Of a stretch of DNA of 47,147 nucleotides, positions 17,034 to 24,963 are shown piece after piece. The notes beneath the pieces were generated by a model that saw only the letters and a list, made by a program, of their open reading frames with translations, did no database searches and was not told the origin of the DNA. How positions within the stretch are numbered: position 1 is the stretch's first letter; every line of letters starts with the position of its first letter. The DNA is from Clostridiaceae bacterium (GTDB taxonomy: Bacteria; Bacillota; Clostridia; Saccharofermentanales; Fastidiosipilaceae): positions 1 to 47,147 of the forward strand of contig JAAYOA010000061.1 of the NCBI GenBank assembly GCA_012520525.1. The letters are read 5' to 3'. A program made the translations under genes and the position numbers.

Positions 17034-18743
17034 ATGAATGGTGCTGAAACTGTAGTCAAATTTTTACAGGACAAAGGGGTTACATGTGGCTTTGGGTATC
17101 CGGGAGGACCTGTTTTGGTTCTCTATGAAGCAATATATAAGTTAAAATTCAATCATATTTTAACGCGCCACGAGCAGGGAGCGGTTCACGCTGCCGAAGG
17201 TTATGCTAAGGCAACAGGTAAACCCGGTGTTGTATTTGCTACATCAGGTCCCGGTGCTACAAACTTGGTCACTGGATTAGCCGATGCTAAGTTGGACTCG
17301 GTTCCGCTTTTAGCGATCACTGGGGCGGTTGCACGGGATGACACAGGAAGTGATGCATTCCAGGAAGCTGATATAACGTGTGTTACAGAGCCAGTCACGA
17401 AGTATAACTACTTTATTATGGATGAGAGTGAATTGTTACCTGCCCTAGAGGAAGCTTGGGAAATGACCACATCTGATCGACCAGGTCCTGTTTTGATTAA
17501 TATTCCCAAAGATATTTTGGCAACCTCTATTCCGGCAGATCACAATGCTACCAATAAAGTGCGTCGTCACCGCCCACAACCGCCGGAATCGGAAACTCAA
17601 ATCCCCGCGGTCTTAGAGGCGCTGTCGCAGTCGGAAAAACCACTGATGTTGGTAGGTGGCGGTTGTAATATCTCACCTTCAGCACCGGCAGCTTTGAAAG
17701 GCATCGTTGATGCCATTGGTTTGCCCTGTGCTACCACTTTGATGGGTAAAGGTACATTAGCAGCTGATCAACGCCACTACCTCGGTCACATCGGTATGCA
17801 TGGAACCGTTCAATCTAACCATGCCCTAGCCGAGTGTGATTTACTTTTAATTGTCGGTTCCAGACTGAGCGACCGGGTGGTCGCACTGCCAGATGATATG
17901 CGCGCAGCTGTGCGCACCATTATCCATGTAGATATAGATGGCTCTGAAGTGGGGAAGCGTATTCGTCCAGATATTCCTATCGAAGCTGACGCCGGAAAAT
18001 TTTTATCCGGATTGTTAGATGCTGTTACCAATAATGGGTGGCGTGCGCCCGAGGTCTGGCAATCTTGGCGAGATATGCTGGAGGATTTGACAATTCGATT
18101 TAATCGTCTAATAACAAAACGCCTTGCAGCGACAGATCCACTGCGAGCATCATTTATTATCGACCGAGCGTCACACTTATTTGCGGGGCAAGATCCCTTG
18201 GTTGTTACGGATGTAGGTCAGCACCAGATGTTTGCAGCCCAATACTTTAAAATTGAATCACCCAACTCATTTTTGACCTCTGGCGGATTGGGTACAATGG
18301 GTTTTGGTCTTCCGGCGGCGATCGGAGGATCTTATGGCTGTCCTGAACGACCGACAGTGCTAGTCGCAGGGGATGGCGGACTCCAGATGACCATACAGGA
18401 ATTAGGTCTGTTAGCAGCCCTCGATCTGCCTGTTTTTATTATGATCATGGATAACTCTACACTAGGTATGGTGCGTCAATGGCAGACCCTTTTCTTTGAC
18501 GAACACTACAGCCAGTCCATGCTTGGTAATAACCCTGACTTTGTGAAAATTGCCGAAGCCTACGATATCACTGGAAAAAATATCCATACCGTTGAAGAAT
18601 TTGATGCCGCAGTGTCTGATTTTCAGGCTAATCCGCGCCCTTATTTAACACGGATTTATGTAGAAACGTTCGAGAATGTATTTCCGATGATTCCAGCGGG
18701 AAAGGGTCCTGGTGATTTGATTATGCCAGGTTTTGAAGCATGA
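17034..18743 (+). CDS. ilvB: Acetolactate synthase, large (catalytic) subunit
   Basis: This ThDP enzyme condenses two pyruvates, or pyruvate plus 2-oxobutyrate, to acetohydroxyacids, the first common step of branched-chain amino acid synthesis. The N-terminus shows GYPGGPVLVLYEAI and RHEQGAVHAAEGYA with the catalytic Glu, then TSGPGATNLVTGLADA. The C-terminal ThDP/Mg motif is GDGGLQMTIQELGLL...DNSTLGMVRQWQ, typical of anabolic synthases. The track start at 17028 is one base behind AAGAGG. ATG 17034 has proper spacing and gives the usual MNGAE N-terminus. No regulatory ilvN subunit and no ilvC follows, which is unusual for this pathway. The stop overlaps the next radical SAM gene by four bases. 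Confidence 0.92.
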   Translation: MNGAETVVKFLQDKGVTCGFGYPGGPVLVLYEAIYKLKFNHILTRHEQGAVHAAEGYAKATGKPGVVFATSGPGATNLVTGLADAKLDSVPLLAITGAVARDDTGSDAFQEADITCVTEPVTKYNYFIMDESELLPALEEAWEMTTSDRPGPVLINIPKDILATSIPADHNATNKVRRHRPQPPESETQIPAVLEALSQSEKPLMLVGGGCNISPSAPAALKGIVDAIGLPCATTLMGKGTLAADQRHYLGHIGMHGTVQSNHALAECDLLLIVGSRLSDRVVALPDDMRAAVRTIIHVDIDGSEVGKRIRPDIPIEADAGKFLSGLLDAVTNNGWRAPEVWQSWRDMLEDLTIRFNRLITKRLAATDPLRASFIIDRASHLFAGQDPLVVTDVGQHQMFAAQYFKIESPNSFLTSGGLGTMGFGLPAAIGGSYGCPERPTVLVAGDGGLQMTIQELGLLAALDLPVFIMIMDNSTLGMVRQWQTLFFDEHYSQSMLGNNPDFVKIAEAYDITGKNIHTVEEFDAAVSDFQANPRPYLTRIYVETFENVFPMIPAGKGPGDLIMPGFEA

Positions 18744-20446
18744 CAAAACCATTAAAAATTGCACTTGTTGCTCATAATGCCCGTTTCACGCATACCAATC
18801 CTTCTGTACGAAGTATGCTTGTAAATGCTAACAAACAGCTGTCCGCCGCCATTGACGACGGACGGCTGACTTTTGTGGCGTGTGAATTAACAATTAATGA
18901 TCCCCTCGATGACCGGGCTGCTAAACTTCACGATTTGGATGCTGACATCTATCTTTTTTCCGCCTATATATGGAATATCGAAGAAACCAAAGCAGTTGCT
19001 GAGATCATTAAGAAGGCGAATCCAAATCGTTTAATCGGCTGCGGTGGTCCTGAAGTGTCTTATACTCCCGAAACTGATTTAATAGAAACCCCTTGGTTTG
19101 ATTTTATTCTATGTGGTGAGGGAGAAGTGCAGATTGTTGAGCTAGGGAAAGCTATATTAAAGCATTGGATTCCTCTTTTATCCAGTAGCAAAATTCAGAT
19201 TTCAAGTTTTTTTGCAGCAGCCTTGGCTTCTATGACAACTGCAGTCAGAGGCATGGTCTGTCGCGACAGATATGCAGAAATACGCGTCGATCAATCGTCG
19301 GCATTAAATCTAGAAAGACCTGAGATTAAGTTCGTATATGGTCCAGCTAATGAATATGTGGATCTCAACCAACTACCATTTTTATGGGATCAATCACTAG
19401 GAGAGGAAATCAATTCTGATGAGCAAATCAAAAACCGGATGCTTTACTATGAGAGCAGCCGCGGCTGTCCTTTTCATTGTGTCTATTGTCTGTCTTCGGT
19501 AGAAAAAGGGTTGCGCCTGCGGGATTTGAATAAGGTTTTCATTGAATTGAAGGAATTGGTCGATCGGGACGCCATGCTCGTTAAATTCGTTGATCGCTCC
19601 TTTAATGCTGTTCCGTCTAGAGCTCAAGCGATTTGGCAGTATTTAATTGATATCTATCGTCCTGGTCAGAAGACTCGCTTCCATTTTGAAATTGAAGCAG
19701 ATCTTATGGACCAAGCAGCGCTGGATTTATTGACCACTGCACCCTCCCATTTATTTCAATTTGAAATCGGCGTTCAGACAACTAACAACAAAGTTTTAAA
19801 GACAATTAAAAGACAGCAGAATAACGATCATGTGGCATCTGTAGTGTCTGCACTTCGTCGCACATGTGATATTCATCTACACTTAGATCTAATTGCCGGT
19901 CTTCCTGGCGAAGATATGAATTCCTTTAAACAGTCATTCAATGATGTTTACGCTATGAAACCTGACGTTATTCAGTTAGGATTTTTAAAGATTCTTAAGG
20001 GCACACCCATGGCGCAGATGGCGACAGAACGGGGTTACACCTGGCGTACAACACCCCCCTACGAAGTGATTACAAGCGATGGGATGTCCTATGCCGATTT
20101 GCAATCATTAAAAAGAATTGAAGCAGTCTTGGACCGGTTTTATAATCAACCGTGGTTAGATAATGTATTGGAACCTGTTCTCGCTGCCTACAGCGATGCA
20201 TTTTCTTTTTATGAAGATCTGGCGGCTTTTGGTCAAAAACGAGATTTGTTATATCGCCGGGTGTCAGCTGAAGAATGGTATGCCGAACTATTGCGCTTTG
20301 CTAAAGAATGGGTCTTTAAAGATAATGAAAACCCTCAAAAAGCTCAGGCGTGGCATACCTATTTTAAATCCTGCTATCAGGCTCAACAACGTAGAGGTAG
20401 GATTAATTGGGATGTGTTTGTGTCTCGATATGGCATAGAAGAATGA
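18740..20446 (+). CDS. B12-binding-type radical SAM protein with DUF4080-like C-terminus
   Basis: The 568-residue protein has a cobalamin-binding-like Rossmann domain at about residues 1-140 (DADIYLFSAYIWNIEET, GCGGPEVSYTPE). A radical SAM barrel follows with CPFHCVYC as a standard CX3CX2C cluster motif. A further helical domain of about 170 residues at the C-terminus resembles DUF4080. Whether the N-domain truly binds B12 is uncertain, because no clear D-x-H-x-x-G is visible. The ATG sits in the ilvB stop (ATGA), so translation is coupled to acetolactate synthase, an unexpected pairing. Relatives are annotated only as B12-binding radical SAM proteins, and the reaction is unknown. The cobalamin uptake operon nearby fits a B12 need. 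Confidence 0.85.
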   Translation: MTKPLKIALVAHNARFTHTNPSVRSMLVNANKQLSAAIDDGRLTFVACELTINDPLDDRAAKLHDLDADIYLFSAYIWNIEETKAVAEIIKKANPNRLIGCGGPEVSYTPETDLIETPWFDFILCGEGEVQIVELGKAILKHWIPLLSSSKIQISSFFAAALASMTTAVRGMVCRDRYAEIRVDQSSALNLERPEIKFVYGPANEYVDLNQLPFLWDQSLGEEINSDEQIKNRMLYYESSRGCPFHCVYCLSSVEKGLRLRDLNKVFIELKELVDRDAMLVKFVDRSFNAVPSRAQAIWQYLIDIYRPGQKTRFHFEIEADLMDQAALDLLTTAPSHLFQFEIGVQTTNNKVLKTIKRQQNNDHVASVVSALRRTCDIHLHLDLIAGLPGEDMNSFKQSFNDVYAMKPDVIQLGFLKILKGTPMAQMATERGYTWRTTPPYEVITSDGMSYADLQSLKRIEAVLDRFYNQPWLDNVLEPVLAAYSDAFSFYEDLAAFGQKRDLLYRRVSAEEWYAELLRFAKEWVFKDNENPQKAQAWHTYFKSCYQAQQRRGRINWDVFVSRYGIEE

Positions 20447-20637
20447 TCCAAAGAAGTAGTGGAATTCATGAATTTCAAGTGATTAAAAATTCTCCTGATT
20501 TAACAATTATTAGACCTGTGATTATTGGCATGAAAACTCTAATTAGGGAAATTTAAAAGTAAATCCTAAAATCATAATTTTTTCTATAAATATGATAAAA
20601 TTAACATATTATAGGTACAGATCTTTGGAGGTGTAAT

Positions 20638-21990
20638 ATGTTGCAATTTAATATGAAGAATGCAGCTCAATTTGTCTCTCAGCAGGAAATGGATAATCTG
20701 AGAGCACAAATGAAACTGGCTCAACTACAAACGCTAGAAAAGAATGGCCCGGGCAATGACTTTTTGGGCTGGGTCGATTTACCCGTCGACTATGACAAAG
20801 AAGAATTTAATCGCATCAAAAATGCGGCAACTCGCATCCAAGAGCATTCTGGCTTACTGGTCGTGGTCGGAATTGGTGGCTCTTACCTAGGTGCCCGTGC
20901 TGTAATTGAACTATTGTCACATCACTTTAATGACTACTTGCCTGGCAACAAACGTAAATTCCCGCGCATTGTCTTTGCCGGCAACAACATTAGTGGAGCT
21001 TATCTGGCAGATTTGATGGATGTGCTAGATGAGTATTCTGTCTCGTTAAATGTGATTTCTAAATCGGGTACAACGACTGAACCGGCCATTGCATTCCGTA
21101 TTTTGCGCAACTATATGGAGGATAGATACGGCAAAGAAGCAGCCAAAGATCGTATATTCTGTACCACAGATCGCAACAAAGGTGCTTTGAAGCATCTTGC
21201 GGATCAAGAAGGATACGAGACGTTTGTCATACCCGATGATATCGGCGGACGTTACTCCGTTTTGACAGCGGTAGGACTCTTACCAATTGCCGTCGCTGGC
21301 ATTTCTATCGACGATTTAATGGCTGGAGCTGCCCAGGGCAGAGAACGCTTTGCAAATACGAGTTTTACAGATAATGATGCCGCCCAGTATGCCGCAGCCA
21401 GAACTTGCCTGATGCGCAAGGGTTATGAAATAGAGATTCTGGTCAATTACGAACCGGCCTTCCATTATATGACGGAGTGGTGGAAACAACTCCAAGGTGA
21501 AAGTGAAGGCAAGGACAATCGAGGTCTTTTCCCTGCCGGTGTTGATTTTTCCACCGACTTGCATTCGATGGGGCAATATATTCAGGCGGGACGTCGCATT
21601 CTGTTCGAGACGGTTGTCAGCTTTGAGGATGCCGGCCGCACAGTTGAGATACCCAAAGATGAAGCCAATCTTGATGGCTTAAACTTCTTGGCTGGAATGG
21701 GCATGGATGAAGTTAATCAAAAAGCAATGCAGGGCACAGTGTTAGCCCACGTCGACGGCGGTGTGCCAAATTTAGCTATCAATCTCAGTGAGCGGACAGC
21801 CTTTAGTTGCGGCGAACTTATTTATTTCTTTGAAATTGCATGTGCCTTTGCAGGTTATCTCAATGCCATCAATCCATTCGATCAACCAGGCGTCGAAGCA
21901 TATAAGAACAATATGTACAGCTTGCTCGGTAAACCCGGCTATGAAGAAGAGGGTAAAAAATTGCAAGCGCGCATTGACGCTACAAAATAA
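20638..21990 (+). CDS. pgi: Glucose-6-phosphate isomerase
   Basis: Pgi interconverts glucose-6-phosphate and fructose-6-phosphate in glycolysis and gluconeogenesis. The 450-residue length matches the short Gram-positive class. Visible signatures are [19 protein letters not shown], the sugar-phosphate-binding [14 protein letters not shown], the conserved [17 protein letters not shown], and [12 protein letters not shown] near the C-terminus with the catalytic Lys. The SD TTTGGAGGTG at 20626 onward fixes the ATG. The gene stands alone, with a terminator at 22083. The 190 bases upstream are AT-rich with no clear promoter. Confidence 0.96.
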   Translation: MLQFNMKNAAQFVSQQEMDNLRAQMKLAQLQTLEKNGPGNDFLGWVDLPVDYDKEEFNRIKNAATRIQEHSGLLVVVGIGGSYLGARAVIELLSHHFNDYLPGNKRKFPRIVFAGNNISGAYLADLMDVLDEYSVSLNVISKSGTTTEPAIAFRILRNYMEDRYGKEAAKDRIFCTTDRNKGALKHLADQEGYETFVIPDDIGGRYSVLTAVGLLPIAVAGISIDDLMAGAAQGRERFANTSFTDNDAAQYAAARTCLMRKGYEIEILVNYEPAFHYMTEWWKQLQGESEGKDNRGLFPAGVDFSTDLHSMGQYIQAGRRILFETVVSFEDAGRTVEIPKDEANLDGLNFLAGMGMDEVNQKAMQGTVLAHVDGGVPNLAINLSERTAFSCGELIYFFEIACAFAGYLNAINPFDQPGVEAYKNNMYSLLGKPGYEEEGKKLQARIDATK

Positions 21991-22082
21991 TTGTATAACA
22001 TATAATCTAGATATTATTTAATGCCAATCATTTTATGTATAAAATAATTTTATATATTTAATAGACGCATTGAGTTCCATTT

Positions 22083-22115
22083 AAAACTGTCGCTGCTACG
22101 GTAGCGGCAGTTTTT
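22083..22115 (+). terminator. Rho-independent terminator after pgi
   Basis: AAAACTGTCGCT pairs with AGCGGCAGTTTT, including one T-G wobble, around a short GC-containing loop. It ends in TTTTT and lies about 95 bases after pgi. Confidence 0.8.
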
Positions 22116-22146
22116 AGAGAAAAAATATTCAGGGGTAAGGTAAAAT

Positions 22147-24084
22147 TTGAATTGCGTAAACTTATCGCGCAGTTTGTTGCGCAGTGTTGAGAAGCCCGCC
22201 CGTTATGTTGGTGGTGAAGTTAATAGTGTAGTAAAAGAGGTCACAAAAGACTTAGTTCGCTTTGGATTTTGTTTTCCTGACACATATGAAATCGGCATGT
22301 CAAATATGGCGTTGCGGATTATTTATAATATTTTAAACCGCCGCAATGATGTGTGGTGTGAGCGGGTTTTTTCGCCGTGGATTGATATGGAAGCTGCTAT
22401 GAGGGAACAAGGTATTCCGCTATTTACGATCGAATCCCGAACACCAATAAATGAGTTAGATGTGCTAGGATTTACCCTGCAGCACGAACTGTCTTACTCT
22501 AATATCTTAAATATGTTAGATTTAGCTTCCATTCCTTTCTACACCCATGAGCGCGAAGATTTGTTTCCGCTGATTTGTGCCGGCGGTCCCATTGCCTATT
22601 GCTGCGAACCTATTGCCGACTTTTTAGATTTCGTAATGGTTGGCGATGGCGAGGGGTTAATTGATGATGTCATGGATATTATTGTTGCTGCGAAGACCAA
22701 ACCGAATATGACAAAGGAGGCTTTATTAGCAGAACTCTGTGGTTTGCAAGGCATCTATGTACCTTCTTTTTATGATGTAAAATATAATAACGATGGAACA
22801 GTAAAAGAGATTGAGCCTAATCATCCCGCCGCTCCAAAAAAAGTTTTAAAATATATCGTGCGGGATCTTGATCGCGTTCCTTTTCCGACACAGATGTTGG
22901 TTCCCAATACCGAGATCGTACACGACCGCATGTTTTTGGAAATTTTTCGAGGCTGTCCGCGGGGTTGTCGTTTTTGTCAAGCGGGTCAACTTTATCGTCC
23001 GGTAAGAGAGAAATTGCCCAATACCTTAGTTCAAAATGCCCTTGAAATGACAAGATCTTCTGGGTATGACGAATTGGGATTACTGTCTCTATCTACTTCG
23101 GACTATGGTTGTTTAGGTCCTTTGACAGACAATCTTTTAGAACTATTGGAACCAAAGCAAGTCAGCCTTTCCCTGCCGTCTCTGCGTCTCGATAGTTTTT
23201 CGATGGATTTGATGGAAAGGGTTTCGAGGGGACGTAGAAGTGGACTTACATTCGCCCCGGAAGCTGGGACGCAGCGCCTGCGAGATGTCATCAACAAAGG
23301 TATTACTGAAGAAGATCTTTTGACCGCTGCTGCGACTGCCTTTGCCGGAGGTTATGCCGGTATAAAACTATACTTTATGTTGGGTCTTCCTACAGAAACT
23401 GAAGAAGATGTGGCTGGCATAGCAGATTTAGCAAATAAAGTAGCAGAGGTCCATAGGAATACAACCCCTGTCAAGGGTAAACGCCGTCGACTTAGCATGG
23501 TCGTCAGCACATCAATGTTTGTACCTAAACCATTTACACCTTTCCAATGGGCAGCTCAAGACAGCATTGAAAAGATGCAGGAAAAGCAAGATATCTTGAA
23601 AGAAAACATTAAAAATAGGGGAATTCGATACAATTGGCATGATGCAACTGTTTCCCGTTGGGAAGCTGTACTGGCTAGAGGAGACAGACGGTTAGCTCCA
23701 GTTTTAGTGCGCGGTCTAAGACAAGGTCAGACTTTTGATGCATGGGACGAACAGTTTAACGGCGAAGTTTGGTTTGAAGCCATGGCTGTAGAAGGGTTGG
23801 ATCCTGACTTTTATACGACGCGACAACGCACAAAAGAGGAAATCTTTCCATGGGATCATATTGACTGCGGAGTAAGTAAGTCATTCTTCTGGTCTGAGTG
23901 GGAAAAAGCACAGCGCGCCGAATTGACGGCAGAGTGTCGCACCGCCTGTCATGCTTGTGGCGCCCAGCAATTTAAATGCGGTATTTGTCCTACCGCTCCA
24001 ACGCAAATAAAGTCAGAGCAACCCCAATCAAATGACTTTAAATCTAGTCATAGTCGTGAACAAGGAGGAGCCGCCTATGTCTGA
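22147..24084 (+). CDS. TIGR03960-type B12-binding-like radical SAM protein
   Basis: The 645-residue protein belongs to the family that occurs next to a DUF2344 partner in many Clostridia. The N-terminal domain (about 1-220) has the Rossmann-like fold seen in cobalamin-binding radical SAM enzymes, with FCFPDTYEIGMSNMALRIIY as a family signature. The radical SAM cluster motif is in FRGCPRGCRFCQAGQLYRP (CX3CX2C). After the barrel comes a C-terminal cysteine-rich tail with CRTACHACGAQQFKCGICPT, possibly another metal site. The start is TTG 22147 with AAGG six bases upstream. The 3' end overlaps the DUF2344 gene by eight bases, implying a complex or shared pathway. The function is unproven; relatives often lie beside ribosomal protein and RNase G genes. 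Confidence 0.88.
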   Translation: MNCVNLSRSLLRSVEKPARYVGGEVNSVVKEVTKDLVRFGFCFPDTYEIGMSNMALRIIYNILNRRNDVWCERVFSPWIDMEAAMREQGIPLFTIESRTPINELDVLGFTLQHELSYSNILNMLDLASIPFYTHEREDLFPLICAGGPIAYCCEPIADFLDFVMVGDGEGLIDDVMDIIVAAKTKPNMTKEALLAELCGLQGIYVPSFYDVKYNNDGTVKEIEPNHPAAPKKVLKYIVRDLDRVPFPTQMLVPNTEIVHDRMFLEIFRGCPRGCRFCQAGQLYRPVREKLPNTLVQNALEMTRSSGYDELGLLSLSTSDYGCLGPLTDNLLELLEPKQVSLSLPSLRLDSFSMDLMERVSRGRRSGLTFAPEAGTQRLRDVINKGITEEDLLTAAATAFAGGYAGIKLYFMLGLPTETEEDVAGIADLANKVAEVHRNTTPVKGKRRRLSMVVSTSMFVPKPFTPFQWAAQDSIEKMQEKQDILKENIKNRGIRYNWHDATVSRWEAVLARGDRRLAPVLVRGLRQGQTFDAWDEQFNGEVWFEAMAVEGLDPDFYTTRQRTKEEIFPWDHIDCGVSKSFFWSEWEKAQRAELTAECRTACHACGAQQFKCGICPTAPTQIKSEQPQSNDFKSSHSREQGGAAYV

Positions 24085-24757
24085 TCCTAATGCGGTACAA
24101 AAGTGGCAAGTTCGTCTTTGTTTTTCTATTAAAGGTGCCCTAGTTTGGTTGGGACACCTAGACATGATGAGAACAATGGAAAGGTCTTTGCGCCGAGCGG
24201 AACTGCCGCTATTCTATTCCCAGGGATTTAATCCCCGCCCTGAATTGGTTTTTGCGCTGCCGGCAGGTGTAGGCATTGAGACTGAAAGAGACTATGTGGA
24301 TATTTTTTTGAGAGAACACGTTTCGATCACTAATTTTCTAGATCGTTTGGCTAAAACAGTTCCACCAAACCTAACCCTTTTGGATGCTCATCTGGTTGTA
24401 GATGAGAAGAAAAGTATTATGGGTCGAGTATGCGCTGCAGACTACGGTTTGTATTTTCCTAAAGCAGCTTCTTTTGGGACCTTGATATGGGAAGCCCAAG
24501 CGATGCAAGTAGAAAAACATTCCAAGAAAAAAAGTCGCATCATAGATCTGCGTCCAATGCTTCTTGAAGTGTATGATAGTGAAGACTCTAATGCCCTTGA
24601 AATTAAAGTTAAGGCAGGAAGTGCTGAAAATATGCGTATGGACTTATTGAGCCAAGTTTTAGTCGACCAATTTGGCGCTTCAGAAGATAATGTTAACAAT
24701 GCTCGCATCGTTCGACATGACTTGTATTTTTTGCCGGTAAAAACAAATAAAGGATGA
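24077..24757 (+). CDS. DUF2344 (TIGR03936) partner of the radical SAM protein
   Basis: The 226-residue protein is found almost always fused to or beside TIGR03960-type radical SAM enzymes, so a joint role in RNA or tRNA modification is likely but unproven. The N-terminus carries the signature LVWLGHLDMMRTMERSLRRA, with GFNPRPELVFALPAGVGIE next. The track starts at 24032, but AAGGAGG sits nine bases before ATG 24077, giving an eight-base overlap with the upstream gene. In many Clostridia the following genes are RNase G, rplU, rpmA and obg. Here they are replaced by an unrelated sialate-esterase-like gene after a 206-base gap. Confidence 0.86.
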   Translation: MSDPNAVQKWQVRLCFSIKGALVWLGHLDMMRTMERSLRRAELPLFYSQGFNPRPELVFALPAGVGIETERDYVDIFLREHVSITNFLDRLAKTVPPNLTLLDAHLVVDEKKSIMGRVCAADYGLYFPKAASFGTLIWEAQAMQVEKHSKKKSRIIDLRPMLLEVYDSEDSNALEIKVKAGSAENMRMDLLSQVLVDQFGASEDNVNNARIVRHDLYFLPVKTNKG

Positions 24758-24805
24758 GCAAGACCTTTTGCCCAATCCATCTATGTGTCATTAACCGGTT
24801 TATAT

Positions 24806-24828
24806 TATTGTATTTTGAAGTTACAATA
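24806..24828 (+). repeat. Inverted repeat upstream of the esterase-like gene
   Basis: TATTGTA (24806-24812) and TACAATA (24822-24828) form a perfect seven-base inverted repeat with a nine-base spacer. It lies in the 206-base gap and could be an operator. No firm promoter is visible beside it. Confidence 0.35.
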
Positions 24829-24963
24829 TCATATAGAAAGTTAGTTAGTTGAACTTAGGATCTAGCACTTAATTTTATTAACTCAACTCAGAGACTGCTA
24901 TTTATAATTAATTAAGTTAAAGAAAACGACCGACGATTGAACAGAGTATAAAAGGAGAACGAG

